From Thermodesulforhabdaceae bacterium (GTDB taxonomy: Bacteria; Desulfobacterota; Syntrophobacteria; Syntrophobacterales; Thermodesulforhabdaceae), in NCBI GenBank assembly GCA_037482015.1, contig JBBFKT010000008.1, positions 35,665-99,664 on the forward strand: a stretch of 64,000 nt of DNA, given 5' to 3'. Below, piece by piece: positions 17,164-24,064 of the stretch. Each line of letters starts with the position of its first letter. Within the stretch, counting starts at the first letter, position 1. The notes under the pieces were generated by a model, which saw only the letters and a list, made by a program, of their open reading frames with translations, was not told the origin of the DNA and did not search any database. The position numbers were made by a program, and so were the translations under genes.

Positions 17164-17439
17164 ATGGAAGACGCAGTTAAGAAATCCCTGGAGCTTGAGA
17201 AGCGTTTCGAAGAACTTCAAGAACAGTTTGAGGAAGGTTTAAAGAAAAAGGAGGAGATGCTCAAAGAGTTAGGCGTAACCGAAGAGAAAATTGAAAACTT
17301 TGAAAAGAGACTGGGGCCTGAGGAAAGGGCTCAATTTGAGAAAGTAAAAGCCCAGATGGAAGAGACCCTGAATCAGATGGGGTCTGTGGAAACCCCACCG
17401 GCCAGGTCAGCTCCCAGGGTAAAAGGAATACGGATTTAA
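17164..17439 (+). CDS. Small coiled-coil protein, candidate SseA/CesAB-like chaperone of the tip protein
   Basis: A 91-residue, highly charged coiled coil (residues about 1-75; LEKRFEELQEQFEEGLKKK) with a short Pro/Arg tail. The ATG at 17164 follows AAGGGGG by 6 bases; a GTG at 17158 is an alternative start. It directly precedes the EspA/SseB-like gene. In SPI-2, sseA (a small coiled-coil chaperone) precedes sseB in the same way, which suggests the role; I see no diagnostic motif. Confidence 0.5.
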   Translation: MEDAVKKSLELEKRFEELQEQFEEGLKKKEEMLKELGVTEEKIENFEKRLGPEERAQFEKVKAQMEETLNQMGSVETPPARSAPRVKGIRI

Positions 17440-17547
17440 ATAAAATCAGCGAGCATAAGAAAGGATAAAACAATTATGGAAGTAAAAGGTAATGTCTACA
17501 ACCCAGCAGAAATTTACATAAAAAGCATAAAAAGGAGGAATGATGTT

Positions 17548-18051
17548 ATGCCAGAAGTAACTGGTCCCGGGACTACGGGAGGAACACAAGCAATCGTAAC
17601 GGAGACGCAAACATTGCCTATAGATGATCTTGCTTTCATTTTCGCCATCATGCAGACCAAAAATCTGGATGATCAACTGAAGACCGCTATGAAAAACATT
17701 CAATCCAAGCAAAGCGATCTTGCCTATGCCAGAAAGATGCTGGAACTGGCACAACAAGCAAAAGCTGATAAGAATCAGAGTGGACCTCAAGGTGAATTAG
17801 CAACATTTTTGACAAAAAACGGTGTAACCTGGTCATGGAGCTCAGGATTAAAAGACGACGAACTCAACAACAAGTGGGATACAATTATTACAAGTATAAA
17901 CAATATCATTCAAAATAAGAACAGCGGTATCGAACTCGATATGCTCAGTCTTCAGAGCCTCATGAACAAGAGAAACCAGGCCCTTGAAATGGCTTCTACA
18001 ATCATGAAAAAGGCGGCCGACTCCAAGGAATCCCTCATCCGAAACCTTTAG
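17548..18051 (+). CDS. EspA/SseB/Bsp22-like needle tip or filament protein
   Basis: A 167-residue secreted protein without signal peptide. After a Thr/Gly-rich leader come a helix (DDLAFIFAIMQTKNLDDQLK) with coiled-coil continuation, a loop (ELATFLTKNGVTW) and a C-terminal coiled coil (LDMLSLQSLMNKRNQALEMA) ending in DSKESLIRNL. The two coiled coils around a variable centre and the length match EspA, SseB and Bsp22, which polymerise or cap the needle. An upstream in-frame ATG at 17476 exists, but AGGAGG lies 9 bases before 17548. It sits before the translocator chaperone and translocators, as expected for a tip protein. IpaD/LcrV-type tips are longer. Confidence 0.62.
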   Translation: MPEVTGPGTTGGTQAIVTETQTLPIDDLAFIFAIMQTKNLDDQLKTAMKNIQSKQSDLAYARKMLELAQQAKADKNQSGPQGELATFLTKNGVTWSWSSGLKDDELNNKWDTIITSINNIIQNKNSGIELDMLSLQSLMNKRNQALEMASTIMKKAADSKESLIRNL

Positions 18052-18086
18052 TAAGAAAAGGAAAAAGAGGCTGAAGTTATTGTCGA

Positions 18087-18219
18087 GATCTTCGAAAGAA
18101 CGGTTGCTGTAAGGACTCTAACTATAGAGTAAGTCAGAGTTGGTAATTATCTCATACAGTAAAAGCTACAGGCCGGGGTTATCTCCAGATACGGCGGGTC
18201 CCCGTTCTTTCCGAAGATC
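18087..18219 (+). ncRNA. Candidate structured RNA element (closed multi-helix junction) in the tip-chaperone gap
   Basis: The 201-base gap between the tip gene and the SycD-like gene contains a 17-bp helix closed over about 100 bases: 18087-18103 (GATCTTCGAAAGAACGG) pairs with 18202-18219 with one bulged C. Inside, 18104-18111 pairs with 18155-18162 over 8 bp and encloses a hairpin ACTCTA-ACTA-TAGAGT (18115-18130). A further hairpin GCCG...TATC-TCCA-GATA-CGGC spans 18172-18195. TTTTT follows at 18225. It may be a riboswitch-like leader, a processing signal or a long-range attenuator. I do not recognise a known class, and no folding program was run. Confidence 0.55.
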
Positions 18220-18252
18220 CTGAATTTTTAAATAATCAAGAAAGGAAAAACA

Positions 18253-18762
18253 ATGGTTGAAATGATACCCGTTAAGGATCTAAGTGAAGAGCAGATGATA
18301 GACATCGTCACCGCCGTAGTAAAAGGGGAGACCACCCTTCAAGAGGTAAAGGGTTTTTCGGATGAGCAAATGGAGGCCATTTACGCCATAGCCTTTAACC
18401 TTTATCAGGGGGGCAAGTATAAGGATGCCGTGGAGGTCTTTACCTGGCTCGGCATGATGAACCCCTTCGTAAGTAAATACTGGATGGGCCTGGGAGCATC
18501 CCTTCAGATGCTAAAAGACTTCAATAACGCCTTGAATGCTTACGCTGTGGCAGCGATAACCTCGAAGCCGGAGGATCCTGTTCCCCATCTCCACGCAGGT
18601 GAATGCTACCTGGGTCTTGGGGATAAGGAGGAAGCCCTTAAAGCCTTTACAATGGCTTCAGATTTCAGCAAAAACAAGCCTCAATACAAGAAAGTTTTTG
18701 CTAAAGCCCAGGCCTTCAAAGAAATCATAGAATTAAAAGTAAAGGAGCAGAAAACCCCTTAG
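18253..18762 (+). CDS. SycD/LcrH-like TPR chaperone of the translocators
   Basis: A 169-residue class II chaperone. After a 40-residue N-terminal helix region there are three TPRs (EAIYAIAFNLYQGGKYKDAV; PFVSKYWMGLGASLQMLKDF; PHLHAGECYLGLGDKEEAL), the arrangement that gives LcrH, IpgC and SycD their concave translocator-binding groove. It precedes sctB and stands upstream of sctE, its expected clients. The YxxG/A pattern and MMNPFVSKYWMGLG are typical of the family. Confidence 0.9.
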   Translation: MVEMIPVKDLSEEQMIDIVTAVVKGETTLQEVKGFSDEQMEAIYAIAFNLYQGGKYKDAVEVFTWLGMMNPFVSKYWMGLGASLQMLKDFNNALNAYAVAAITSKPEDPVPHLHAGECYLGLGDKEEALKAFTMASDFSKNKPQYKKVFAKAQAFKEIIELKVKEQKTP

Positions 18763-18820
18763 ATCTTAAAGGGAAGCAAAGTCAAAACAATTACTGTTGT
18801 AAAATTAAGGAGAAATAAAG

Positions 18821-19792
18821 ATGGGTGACATTACGGTTAGAGTACAGGACAGCTCTGTCCTTCAAACATATTTACAGGAGATGAGCGATACAGAAGGTCC
18901 CGGAAGGCTCCAGGGGCTTACCCTCACAGAAAGTGGTGACATTATCCTTGAAGGAGATGATAACAAGACCAAACTGAAACCTGATCTGGATCCCCCTTTA
19001 ACAGATTCTCTAGATTATCAGGGAACCTATGATGCTTTCTCAAGCAAGGTGGACTCACTCTTTCAGTTAATGGCCCTTTTGATGCAAGCCCTTAAGGAAA
19101 TGAAGAGTGCGAACAGGCAAAGCCGGGAAGCGGAACATCAGGCCCAGATGAGCGAGATGATGCAAGCGGCGGAAAAGATTAAAGAAGCTGGCATGAAAGC
19201 TCTTGTGGGCGCCATTGTGGGCTTTGCCGTGGCAGTTGTCACAAGCGTTCTTTCCGTTCTGGCATCCTTAAAGTCCGCAAAATCACAGCTTGGCAAGGAT
19301 ATGCGTATGCAAACAGGCGCTACAGAAACTGCTACTACGCAAAAGAGTGTCACAGAAGCCACTACGCCAAAGGCTGCCACAGAAGCTACCACTACTACCA
19401 CTAGCACTACAAAGGGCGTCGCAGAAACTCCAAGTACGCAGGAGGCTGTCACAGAAACTGCGCGGACGCAGGAAGCCGTTACAGAAGCTGTTAGCGCATC
19501 TGTTCGCAAATCTGCAATGTCTGCCGCCAGATGGGGGGCTCTGAGCCAGGTGAGCACTCAAATGGCGGGGTCTTCCGCTCAGCTAGTAGGCGGCATCACT
19601 CAGTATGCCCAATCGGAATCCCAGGAAGAGCAGAAAATCCATGAAGCCCGGTCGGAAGATCATCAGTTTCAGGCTCAGAAAGAAGGAGAACAGATCCAGT
19701 CCCTTCAAGAAGTCATGCAGGGTGTTCTGGAGAAATTGAAAACAATCATGGAACTTCAGCAGCAGGCCATGGACCATGCGTCAAGGGTATAA
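18821..19792 (+). CDS. sctB: Translocator protein SctB (YopD/EspB/SseD-like)
   Basis: A 323-residue protein with a single hydrophobic segment (about 127-150, ALVGAIVGFAVAVVTSVLSV), preceded by a Met/Gln-rich helix and followed by a Thr/Ala-rich stretch of roughly 11-residue repeats (166-225, TE-x-x-x-TQ-x-x-V) and a C-terminal coiled coil (EQIQSLQEVMQGVLEKLKTI). One transmembrane helix plus coiled coils is the plan of the minor translocator, which with SctE forms the pore in the host membrane. It follows the SycD-like chaperone gene. Confidence 0.78.
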   Translation: MGDITVRVQDSSVLQTYLQEMSDTEGPGRLQGLTLTESGDIILEGDDNKTKLKPDLDPPLTDSLDYQGTYDAFSSKVDSLFQLMALLMQALKEMKSANRQSREAEHQAQMSEMMQAAEKIKEAGMKALVGAIVGFAVAVVTSVLSVLASLKSAKSQLGKDMRMQTGATETATTQKSVTEATTPKAATEATTTTTSTTKGVAETPSTQEAVTETARTQEAVTEAVSASVRKSAMSAARWGALSQVSTQMAGSSAQLVGGITQYAQSESQEEQKIHEARSEDHQFQAQKEGEQIQSLQEVMQGVLEKLKTIMELQQQAMDHASRV

Positions 19793-19812
19793 CTTTCAAA
19801 AGGGAAAAAGCC

Positions 19813-20262
19813 ATGGAAAGACTTGAGAGCAGTTTTGTTATTGAAGAGTTTATAAGAGGGATAGGTCTTACGAAGACCCTTAAAGATTCCCATGGAAGTG
19901 AAAGCTTTATAGTAGATGATATGCTTGTGGTCATTCAGGACAACCCGGAAGAGAAATGTATTGAGTGCTTTTCTTTTATAGGAGAAATACCAGCATCCAG
20001 TGAAAAGCTCCTGGAAACCCTTCTCGAAGCAAACTTTTTATTCAGGCAGACCGGTGGCGCTACCATCGGCTTGAGTAAGGCTACAAGGGTGGCAACCCTT
20101 TTCTATCGAATTCCCACTACAGATCTAACTACCTCCAGATTTTTTGAACAGATGGAGCATTTTATTAATGTGTCTTACCACTGGAAACTTCGCATAGAAG
20201 AAATGTCAGGAGAAATTCCATCCGAAACTTCGTTGTCTTACGATAACACTTTAAGGGTATGA
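19813..20262 (+). CDS. CesT-like chaperone, probably for the RGS effector
   Basis: A 149-residue class I chaperone: helix (FVIEEFIRGIGLTKTL), strands (FIVDDMLVVIQDN; CIECFSFIGEIP), helix (KLLETLLEANFLF), strands (GATIGLSKATRVATLFYRI) and a C-terminal helix. It ends YDNTLRV, similar to the NNPLFRV end of the chaperones at 23594 and 26871. It stands 38 bases before the RGS-domain effector, which makes that protein the likely client; the next chaperone at 22013 is the alternative partner. Confidence 0.82.
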   Translation: MERLESSFVIEEFIRGIGLTKTLKDSHGSESFIVDDMLVVIQDNPEEKCIECFSFIGEIPASSEKLLETLLEANFLFRQTGGATIGLSKATRVATLFYRIPTTDLTTSRFFEQMEHFINVSYHWKLRIEEMSGEIPSETSLSYDNTLRV

Positions 20263-20300
20263 GAAAAAGGCACTGAAACAAACGGCAGGAGGAATGTAAT

Positions 20301-22016
20301 ATGGTTAAAATAGGTGACTTTAACAGGGCCGCTCAGGAGAATGGTTATGTCCGCCTCAGGGGATCAGGATCAGAGGAACTCGTCACCTACGGAAAGGGTA
20401 TATTTGGAAAAACTATAGCGTGGCTAAGAACTAAACTGCGTCCTGGAACAGTTGTTATGGAAGAAAATCGTCAGGTTCTCCAATCCTTTGTGAAAGCCCT
20501 TAAGGAACGGTATGGCGATCGCTGTATTTTGAGAAACATTGATCTCACCGGTGCAAAGCCTCTTTCGGCCAGAACTATCCGTGAAATTACGAGGGCTAAC
20601 GAAGCGCAAGAAAAGGCTATCAGGAAATTCAATCACACCATAGCTCACCATGCTGCATTTGTTGGTTTTGATGACTGCGTTGAGGAAATCAAACTCAAAC
20701 AGGGGATACAATTACCCTCAAACTCTCTTGCTCATGCCCGTCTGAGTAAGGAAATAATGGAAGCTATAGAACAACTTCAGGGAACACCGCCCAGGGTTAT
20801 CTCAAGGAAAGAGGCTGAAAGTGTAGCAAGAAGAAAAATAGAAGAGTTTCTGAAGGCCAAAAAAGAACTTCTTGACTACATAAAGACAAAAAACCTCAGC
20901 GAACCAGAAGAAACCATTTTGAGAGAATTGGTCATGTCACAAGAAGACATCACAAGGGAACATCTCGACTTCTTTATGAATGCGCCTACCGCAAGAGAAG
21001 AAGCCACCAAGCTGGCCAGCCTCTTGAAGCATGATCCTCCCCCTTCAGCAGAACATATTATCAGGGCTCTGGGAGAGCTTTCTAAAAAGGTTTCCCTTGC
21101 TCTGGAACAAACTGGAAAAAGCAATAAAACAATCCCTGGAACTGACATTATAAGCCTTGTAAGCAAGTGTATTCAACTTGCTATGCAAACGACACCCTCA
21201 AGTCGAGAGAAAGCTGAAAACATCTACAAATTCTTTTCCTCTACAGAAGGTCTAAAACTGATAGCTACCCTGAGGGCCATATCATTCGGTGATGTTCCGA
21301 GTGCCTCTGGCGGAAAAGAGAGGGCAGCCATAATGTATGGGATCCTAAGTGGTATGATCATTCAATCAGGTCACCTTCTTGGAAAGAGAGATGATGAAAT
21401 TAGAGAAGCCACGGCAACTCGACTCAATATGCAAAGTCTTCAGGATATCCCCAAAGATATAGCAGTCATCCTCCAGAGTGAAAATATCTATAGTGTGGAG
21501 GACTTGAATTCCGTTCTAACTTCCAGGCTTGGATTTGATAGTCTTCTAAGTTATGCTATACTGCAGCGTAATGATGAGAATCTTCTCTTCTGGAGAGAGG
21601 TTGAAGAATTTAAGCGTCTTCCGGAAAGCGAAAGGGAAAAGAAGGCAAAAGAAATAGTAGAAAAATTCATAAAAGAAGATACTCCTGGTAGATTTTTACC
21701 CAGTGACATTGAAGACAGATCCAGATCAGAGACCATTAATATCTCCTCGACAATTCGTAAGGAAAAAGAAATAGTAGAAAAATTCATAAGAAAAGATACC
21801 TCTGAGGGCAATAATTTCTTCGACTCTATACCAAAGTCAAGGTCAATGACCATTAATATCTCCTCGACAATTCGTTCTGAAATTGAAAGAAAAATGAGGG
21901 AGAATCCGAAAGATCCATCGCTTTTCGAAAATGCTCAAAGTGAGATTTATAACTCGATTATGAGGAATATTTTCCCCGAATGGCTTGGGAAAATTAGAGG
22001 AGGTCAACATCAATGA
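20301..22016 (+). CDS. Candidate type III effector with C-terminal RGS (regulator of G-protein signalling) domain
   Basis: A 571-residue protein flanked by CesT-like chaperones. Residues about 395-565 read as a eukaryotic RGS domain: VEDLNSVLTSRLGF at the start, DENLLFWREVEEFKRL (425-440) like the EENIDFW..CEEYKK core of RGS4, KAKEIVEKFI, and INISSTIR...SLFENAQSEIYNSIM...FPEWL like the LD..TRE...CFDEAQ..IFNLM...RFL end. RGS proteins bind Galpha-GTP and speed its hydrolysis. A 39-residue segment (about 447-486) is duplicated inside the domain. The Glu-Asn pair of the Galpha-contacting loop is present (E426, N427); the position of RGS4 Asn128 appears to be Lys. The N-terminal 390 residues are helical with LSARTIREI near residue 88 and no domain I recognise. 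There is no signal peptide or membrane helix, consistent with T3SS export. Confidence 0.8.
   Translation: MVKIGDFNRAAQENGYVRLRGSGSEELVTYGKGIFGKTIAWLRTKLRPGTVVMEENRQVLQSFVKALKERYGDRCILRNIDLTGAKPLSARTIREITRANEAQEKAIRKFNHTIAHHAAFVGFDDCVEEIKLKQGIQLPSNSLAHARLSKEIMEAIEQLQGTPPRVISRKEAESVARRKIEEFLKAKKELLDYIKTKNLSEPEETILRELVMSQEDITREHLDFFMNAPTAREEATKLASLLKHDPPPSAEHIIRALGELSKKVSLALEQTGKSNKTIPGTDIISLVSKCIQLAMQTTPSSREKAENIYKFFSSTEGLKLIATLRAISFGDVPSASGGKERAAIMYGILSGMIIQSGHLLGKRDDEIREATATRLNMQSLQDIPKDIAVILQSENIYSVEDLNSVLTSRLGFDSLLSYAILQRNDENLLFWREVEEFKRLPESEREKKAKEIVEKFIKEDTPGRFLPSDIEDRSRSETINISSTIRKEKEIVEKFIRKDTSEGNNFFDSIPKSRSMTINISSTIRSEIERKMRENPKDPSLFENAQSEIYNSIMRNIFPEWLGKIRGGQHQ
21647..21880 (+). repeat. 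117-base in-frame tandem duplication inside the RGS domain
   Basis: Copy 1 (21647-21763) and copy 2 (21764-21880) each begin AAAAGAAATAGTAGAAAAATT and each contain ATTAATATCTCCTCGACAAT near the end, exactly 117 bases apart. In protein terms KEIVEKFI and TINISSTIR each occur twice, 39 residues apart. The ends are near identical while the middle has diverged. One copy would suffice for a normal-length RGS domain. Confidence 0.92.
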
Positions 22017-22414
22017 TTGCGGAAAGAACAGGTGGAGTCCTGAAGGAATTTGGCGAAGAGGCAGGCATCGAGGGGTTAAGTCTGGACGAAAGAGGATATT
22101 GCTGTCTTTTCATCAACGATACGGGCATAAACCTTGAGATAGACGAAGAAAGGGAAACCCTTTTTCTATACGCTTACCTGGGAGATCTACCTGGAGAAGG
22201 AGAAAGGCTTTCTCTTTACGAAACCCTTCTTGAGGCCAACACGGTAAATTTCGCCCCTGGAGGAGGAACCATCGGTATTGACACGGAGCAAAATGTAATT
22301 GTTCTCTCAATGGCAATGCCGGCAGTAGATTTGAATATCAACTCCTTCAGCAGGACAATGGAGGAAATCGTTCATCAGGTCCAGCAATGGCGAGAAAGAC
22401 TTAATAACTTATAA
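22013..22414 (+). CDS. CesT-like type III chaperone
   Basis: A 133-residue class I chaperone with helix (VLKEFGEEAGIEGL), strands (CCLFINDTGINLEIDEE; TLFLYAYLGDLP), helix (LSLYETLLEANTVNF), strands (GGGTIGIDTEQNVIVLSMAM) and C-terminal helix. Its ATG overlaps the stop of the RGS effector by 4 bases. It may serve that effector or the translocator SctE that follows 26 bases later. The core matches the other chaperones in this locus. Confidence 0.83.
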   Translation: MIAERTGGVLKEFGEEAGIEGLSLDERGYCCLFINDTGINLEIDEERETLFLYAYLGDLPGEGERLSLYETLLEANTVNFAPGGGTIGIDTEQNVIVLSMAMPAVDLNINSFSRTMEEIVHQVQQWRERLNNL

Positions 22415-22440
22415 ACCAAAGCAAGAAAGGACAAAAAGCA

Positions 22441-23571
22441 ATGGTAGATAATGTAAAAGGTGCCTCCATAGGAAGCACCACCATGACAACGGAAGCCACA
22501 GAATATGATAGCTATGTGGCAGAGGCATCGAAAAAACTTCTCACTTTAATTGATCAGGACCCTTCAATAGGAGCTGGCACTGGAAGTGACGAGACGGACA
22601 AACCGTCTCTCACCCTGCCGGGGGTTTCTGTCCTCGATGTGGCAAACATGCTTGCAAGCATAAAAAGTCAAATAAATGAATCCCTTACGGGCATTGCAAA
22701 AACAAACATCGAGAAAAACAGGGCCGATCAGCAGCAAAAAACTCAGGAAAGAATTAAACAGTTGGAAGAAGCCGCTGAAGCCATGCACAAGGCCAATACC
22801 TGGGGCACTATAGGGAAAATACTTGGCTGGGCCATTCCAGCTTTGATGGTTGTTACTGGAGCAGCCCTCGCCATAGCAGGTGCAGTGGTCCTTGCCACCG
22901 GTGTGGGAGCTGCCGCAGGTATTGCCCTTCTGAGTATTGGAGCCTCCCTCATTGCCGGAGGTGTTGTAGGGCTCGTGGCGCAGACCCTTCAAGAAACAGG
23001 AGCTGCAAAGGCTATCATGGACTGGATGGCTAGCAAGTTCGAAGAGATGGGCATGAGCAAGGAAGCGGCCATGTGGACATCTCTTATCGTCTATCAGGTA
23101 GTTGTTATGGCTATCATGATAGCCGCCAGTGCTGGAGCCGGTCTTGCTGTAGGATTTATCGGAGGACTTGTAGGTGGTGGCGTTGGCGCTGCTTCCTCCG
23201 CTGTAGGAGCAGGAGCCCAGGCAGCCGCTACGGCCGCTTCAACAGGAGCCCAGGTAGCGTCAACATCTGCTCAAACAGCAGCAAATTTTGCAATAAATGC
23301 GATCAGGGTAGGTATTGCCGTTGCTCAGGGTCTTGCACAGGTTGGCCAGGCAGGTGTATCCTTAGGACAGGCTATTAACGAAAAGGACGCCGCCGATCAC
23401 GAAGCCAATGCGCAAACAATCAATGCCTTTCTGAAAAAACTTCAGCAAAAGCTGGAGGAACAGGAAGACGATCTCAAGGAAATCATGGAAGCATACCAGA
23501 GAGGTATTGATGTCATTATGAACATTATACAAACCCAGGACCAGATGGCTCATCAGGCCATCCATGTTTAA
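22441..23571 (+). CDS. sctE: Translocator protein SctE (YopB/SseC/EspD-like)
   Basis: A 376-residue major translocator. An N-terminal coiled coil (about 75-118) precedes a long hydrophobic region (about 125-180, ILGWAIPALMVVTGAALAIA) and a second one (about 212-260, rich in Gly and Ala), then a C-terminal coiled coil (about 315-370). Two hydrophobic regions between coiled coils are the hallmark of YopB-type proteins, which insert in the host membrane with SctB. A deleted second copy of its 3' part lies at 26648-26848. Confidence 0.86.
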   Translation: MVDNVKGASIGSTTMTTEATEYDSYVAEASKKLLTLIDQDPSIGAGTGSDETDKPSLTLPGVSVLDVANMLASIKSQINESLTGIAKTNIEKNRADQQQKTQERIKQLEEAAEAMHKANTWGTIGKILGWAIPALMVVTGAALAIAGAVVLATGVGAAAGIALLSIGASLIAGGVVGLVAQTLQETGAAKAIMDWMASKFEEMGMSKEAAMWTSLIVYQVVVMAIMIAASAGAGLAVGFIGGLVGGGVGAASSAVGAGAQAAATAASTGAQVASTSAQTAANFAINAIRVGIAVAQGLAQVGQAGVSLGQAINEKDAADHEANAQTINAFLKKLQQKLEEQEDDLKEIMEAYQRGIDVIMNIIQTQDQMAHQAIHV

Positions 23572-23593
23572 ACAGACAAAGAAAGGATATGAA

Positions 23594-24043
23594 ATGGACA
23601 TCAGAGAAAATGCTCAAGAGATCCTTAACCACATTGACAAAGCTATAGGAGGAAAGGGGCTGAGTTTTGATGAGAGTAATGTGGCATCCTTTGTGGTAGA
23701 AAAGGATGTTATTTGTACCTTCTTCGTCTCTGAAGAAGATAGTGCCCTTCTTGTGACTATCTACATGGGCCCCATTGATAAATCCAACACAGAACTGCTT
23801 TATGAAATGCTCTGTGGCAATTACATGGGATCTTATACGGGAGGTGGCACCTTATCTATAGATCCTGAGGAAAACCTGGTGGCTCTTTTCCAGTTTTTCC
23901 CTCTTCCCGTTGAAAACCCCGCCTGGATAGAAGAACCTCTGGAAAATCTCATAAATGCCGCCCTTTACTGGAGAGATAGAATGGGACAATTTCAGCCTGA
24001 AGACGGCGAGGGGGATAGTAACAATCCCTTGTTTCGAGTCTGA
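23594..24043 (+). CDS. CesT-like chaperone, copy A of a duplicated pair
   Basis: A 149-residue class I chaperone: helix (AQEILNHIDKAIGGKG), strands (SFVVEKDVICTFFVSEEDSA), helix (LLYEMLCGNYMGSY), strands (GGTLSIDPEENLVALFQFF) and a C-terminal helix (LENLINAALYWRDRM), ending NNPLFRV. The start is set at 23594 behind AAAGGAT; the frame is open 10 codons further into sctE. The large effector gene begins 21 bases downstream and is the likely client. Confidence 0.87.
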   Translation: MDIRENAQEILNHIDKAIGGKGLSFDESNVASFVVEKDVICTFFVSEEDSALLVTIYMGPIDKSNTELLYEMLCGNYMGSYTGGGTLSIDPEENLVALFQFFPLPVENPAWIEEPLENLINAALYWRDRMGQFQPEDGEGDSNNPLFRV

Positions 24044-24064
24044 AGGGGAAAGGGAGGATAAATC

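Noticed and set aside
18104..18219. Self-cleaving ribozyme (hammerhead or HDV type) in the structured gap
   Set aside because: No CUGANGA/GAAA core and no HDV-like double pseudoknot pattern could be recognised.
19138..19561. Minus-strand open frames of 139 and 92 codons within sctB
   Set aside because: They mirror the Thr/Ala repeat region of sctB; translations are low-complexity and lack a start signal.
22564..23378. Open frames on other strands or frames inside sctE
   Set aside because: Shadows of the Gly/Ala-rich sctE sequence with biased, non-protein-like translations.
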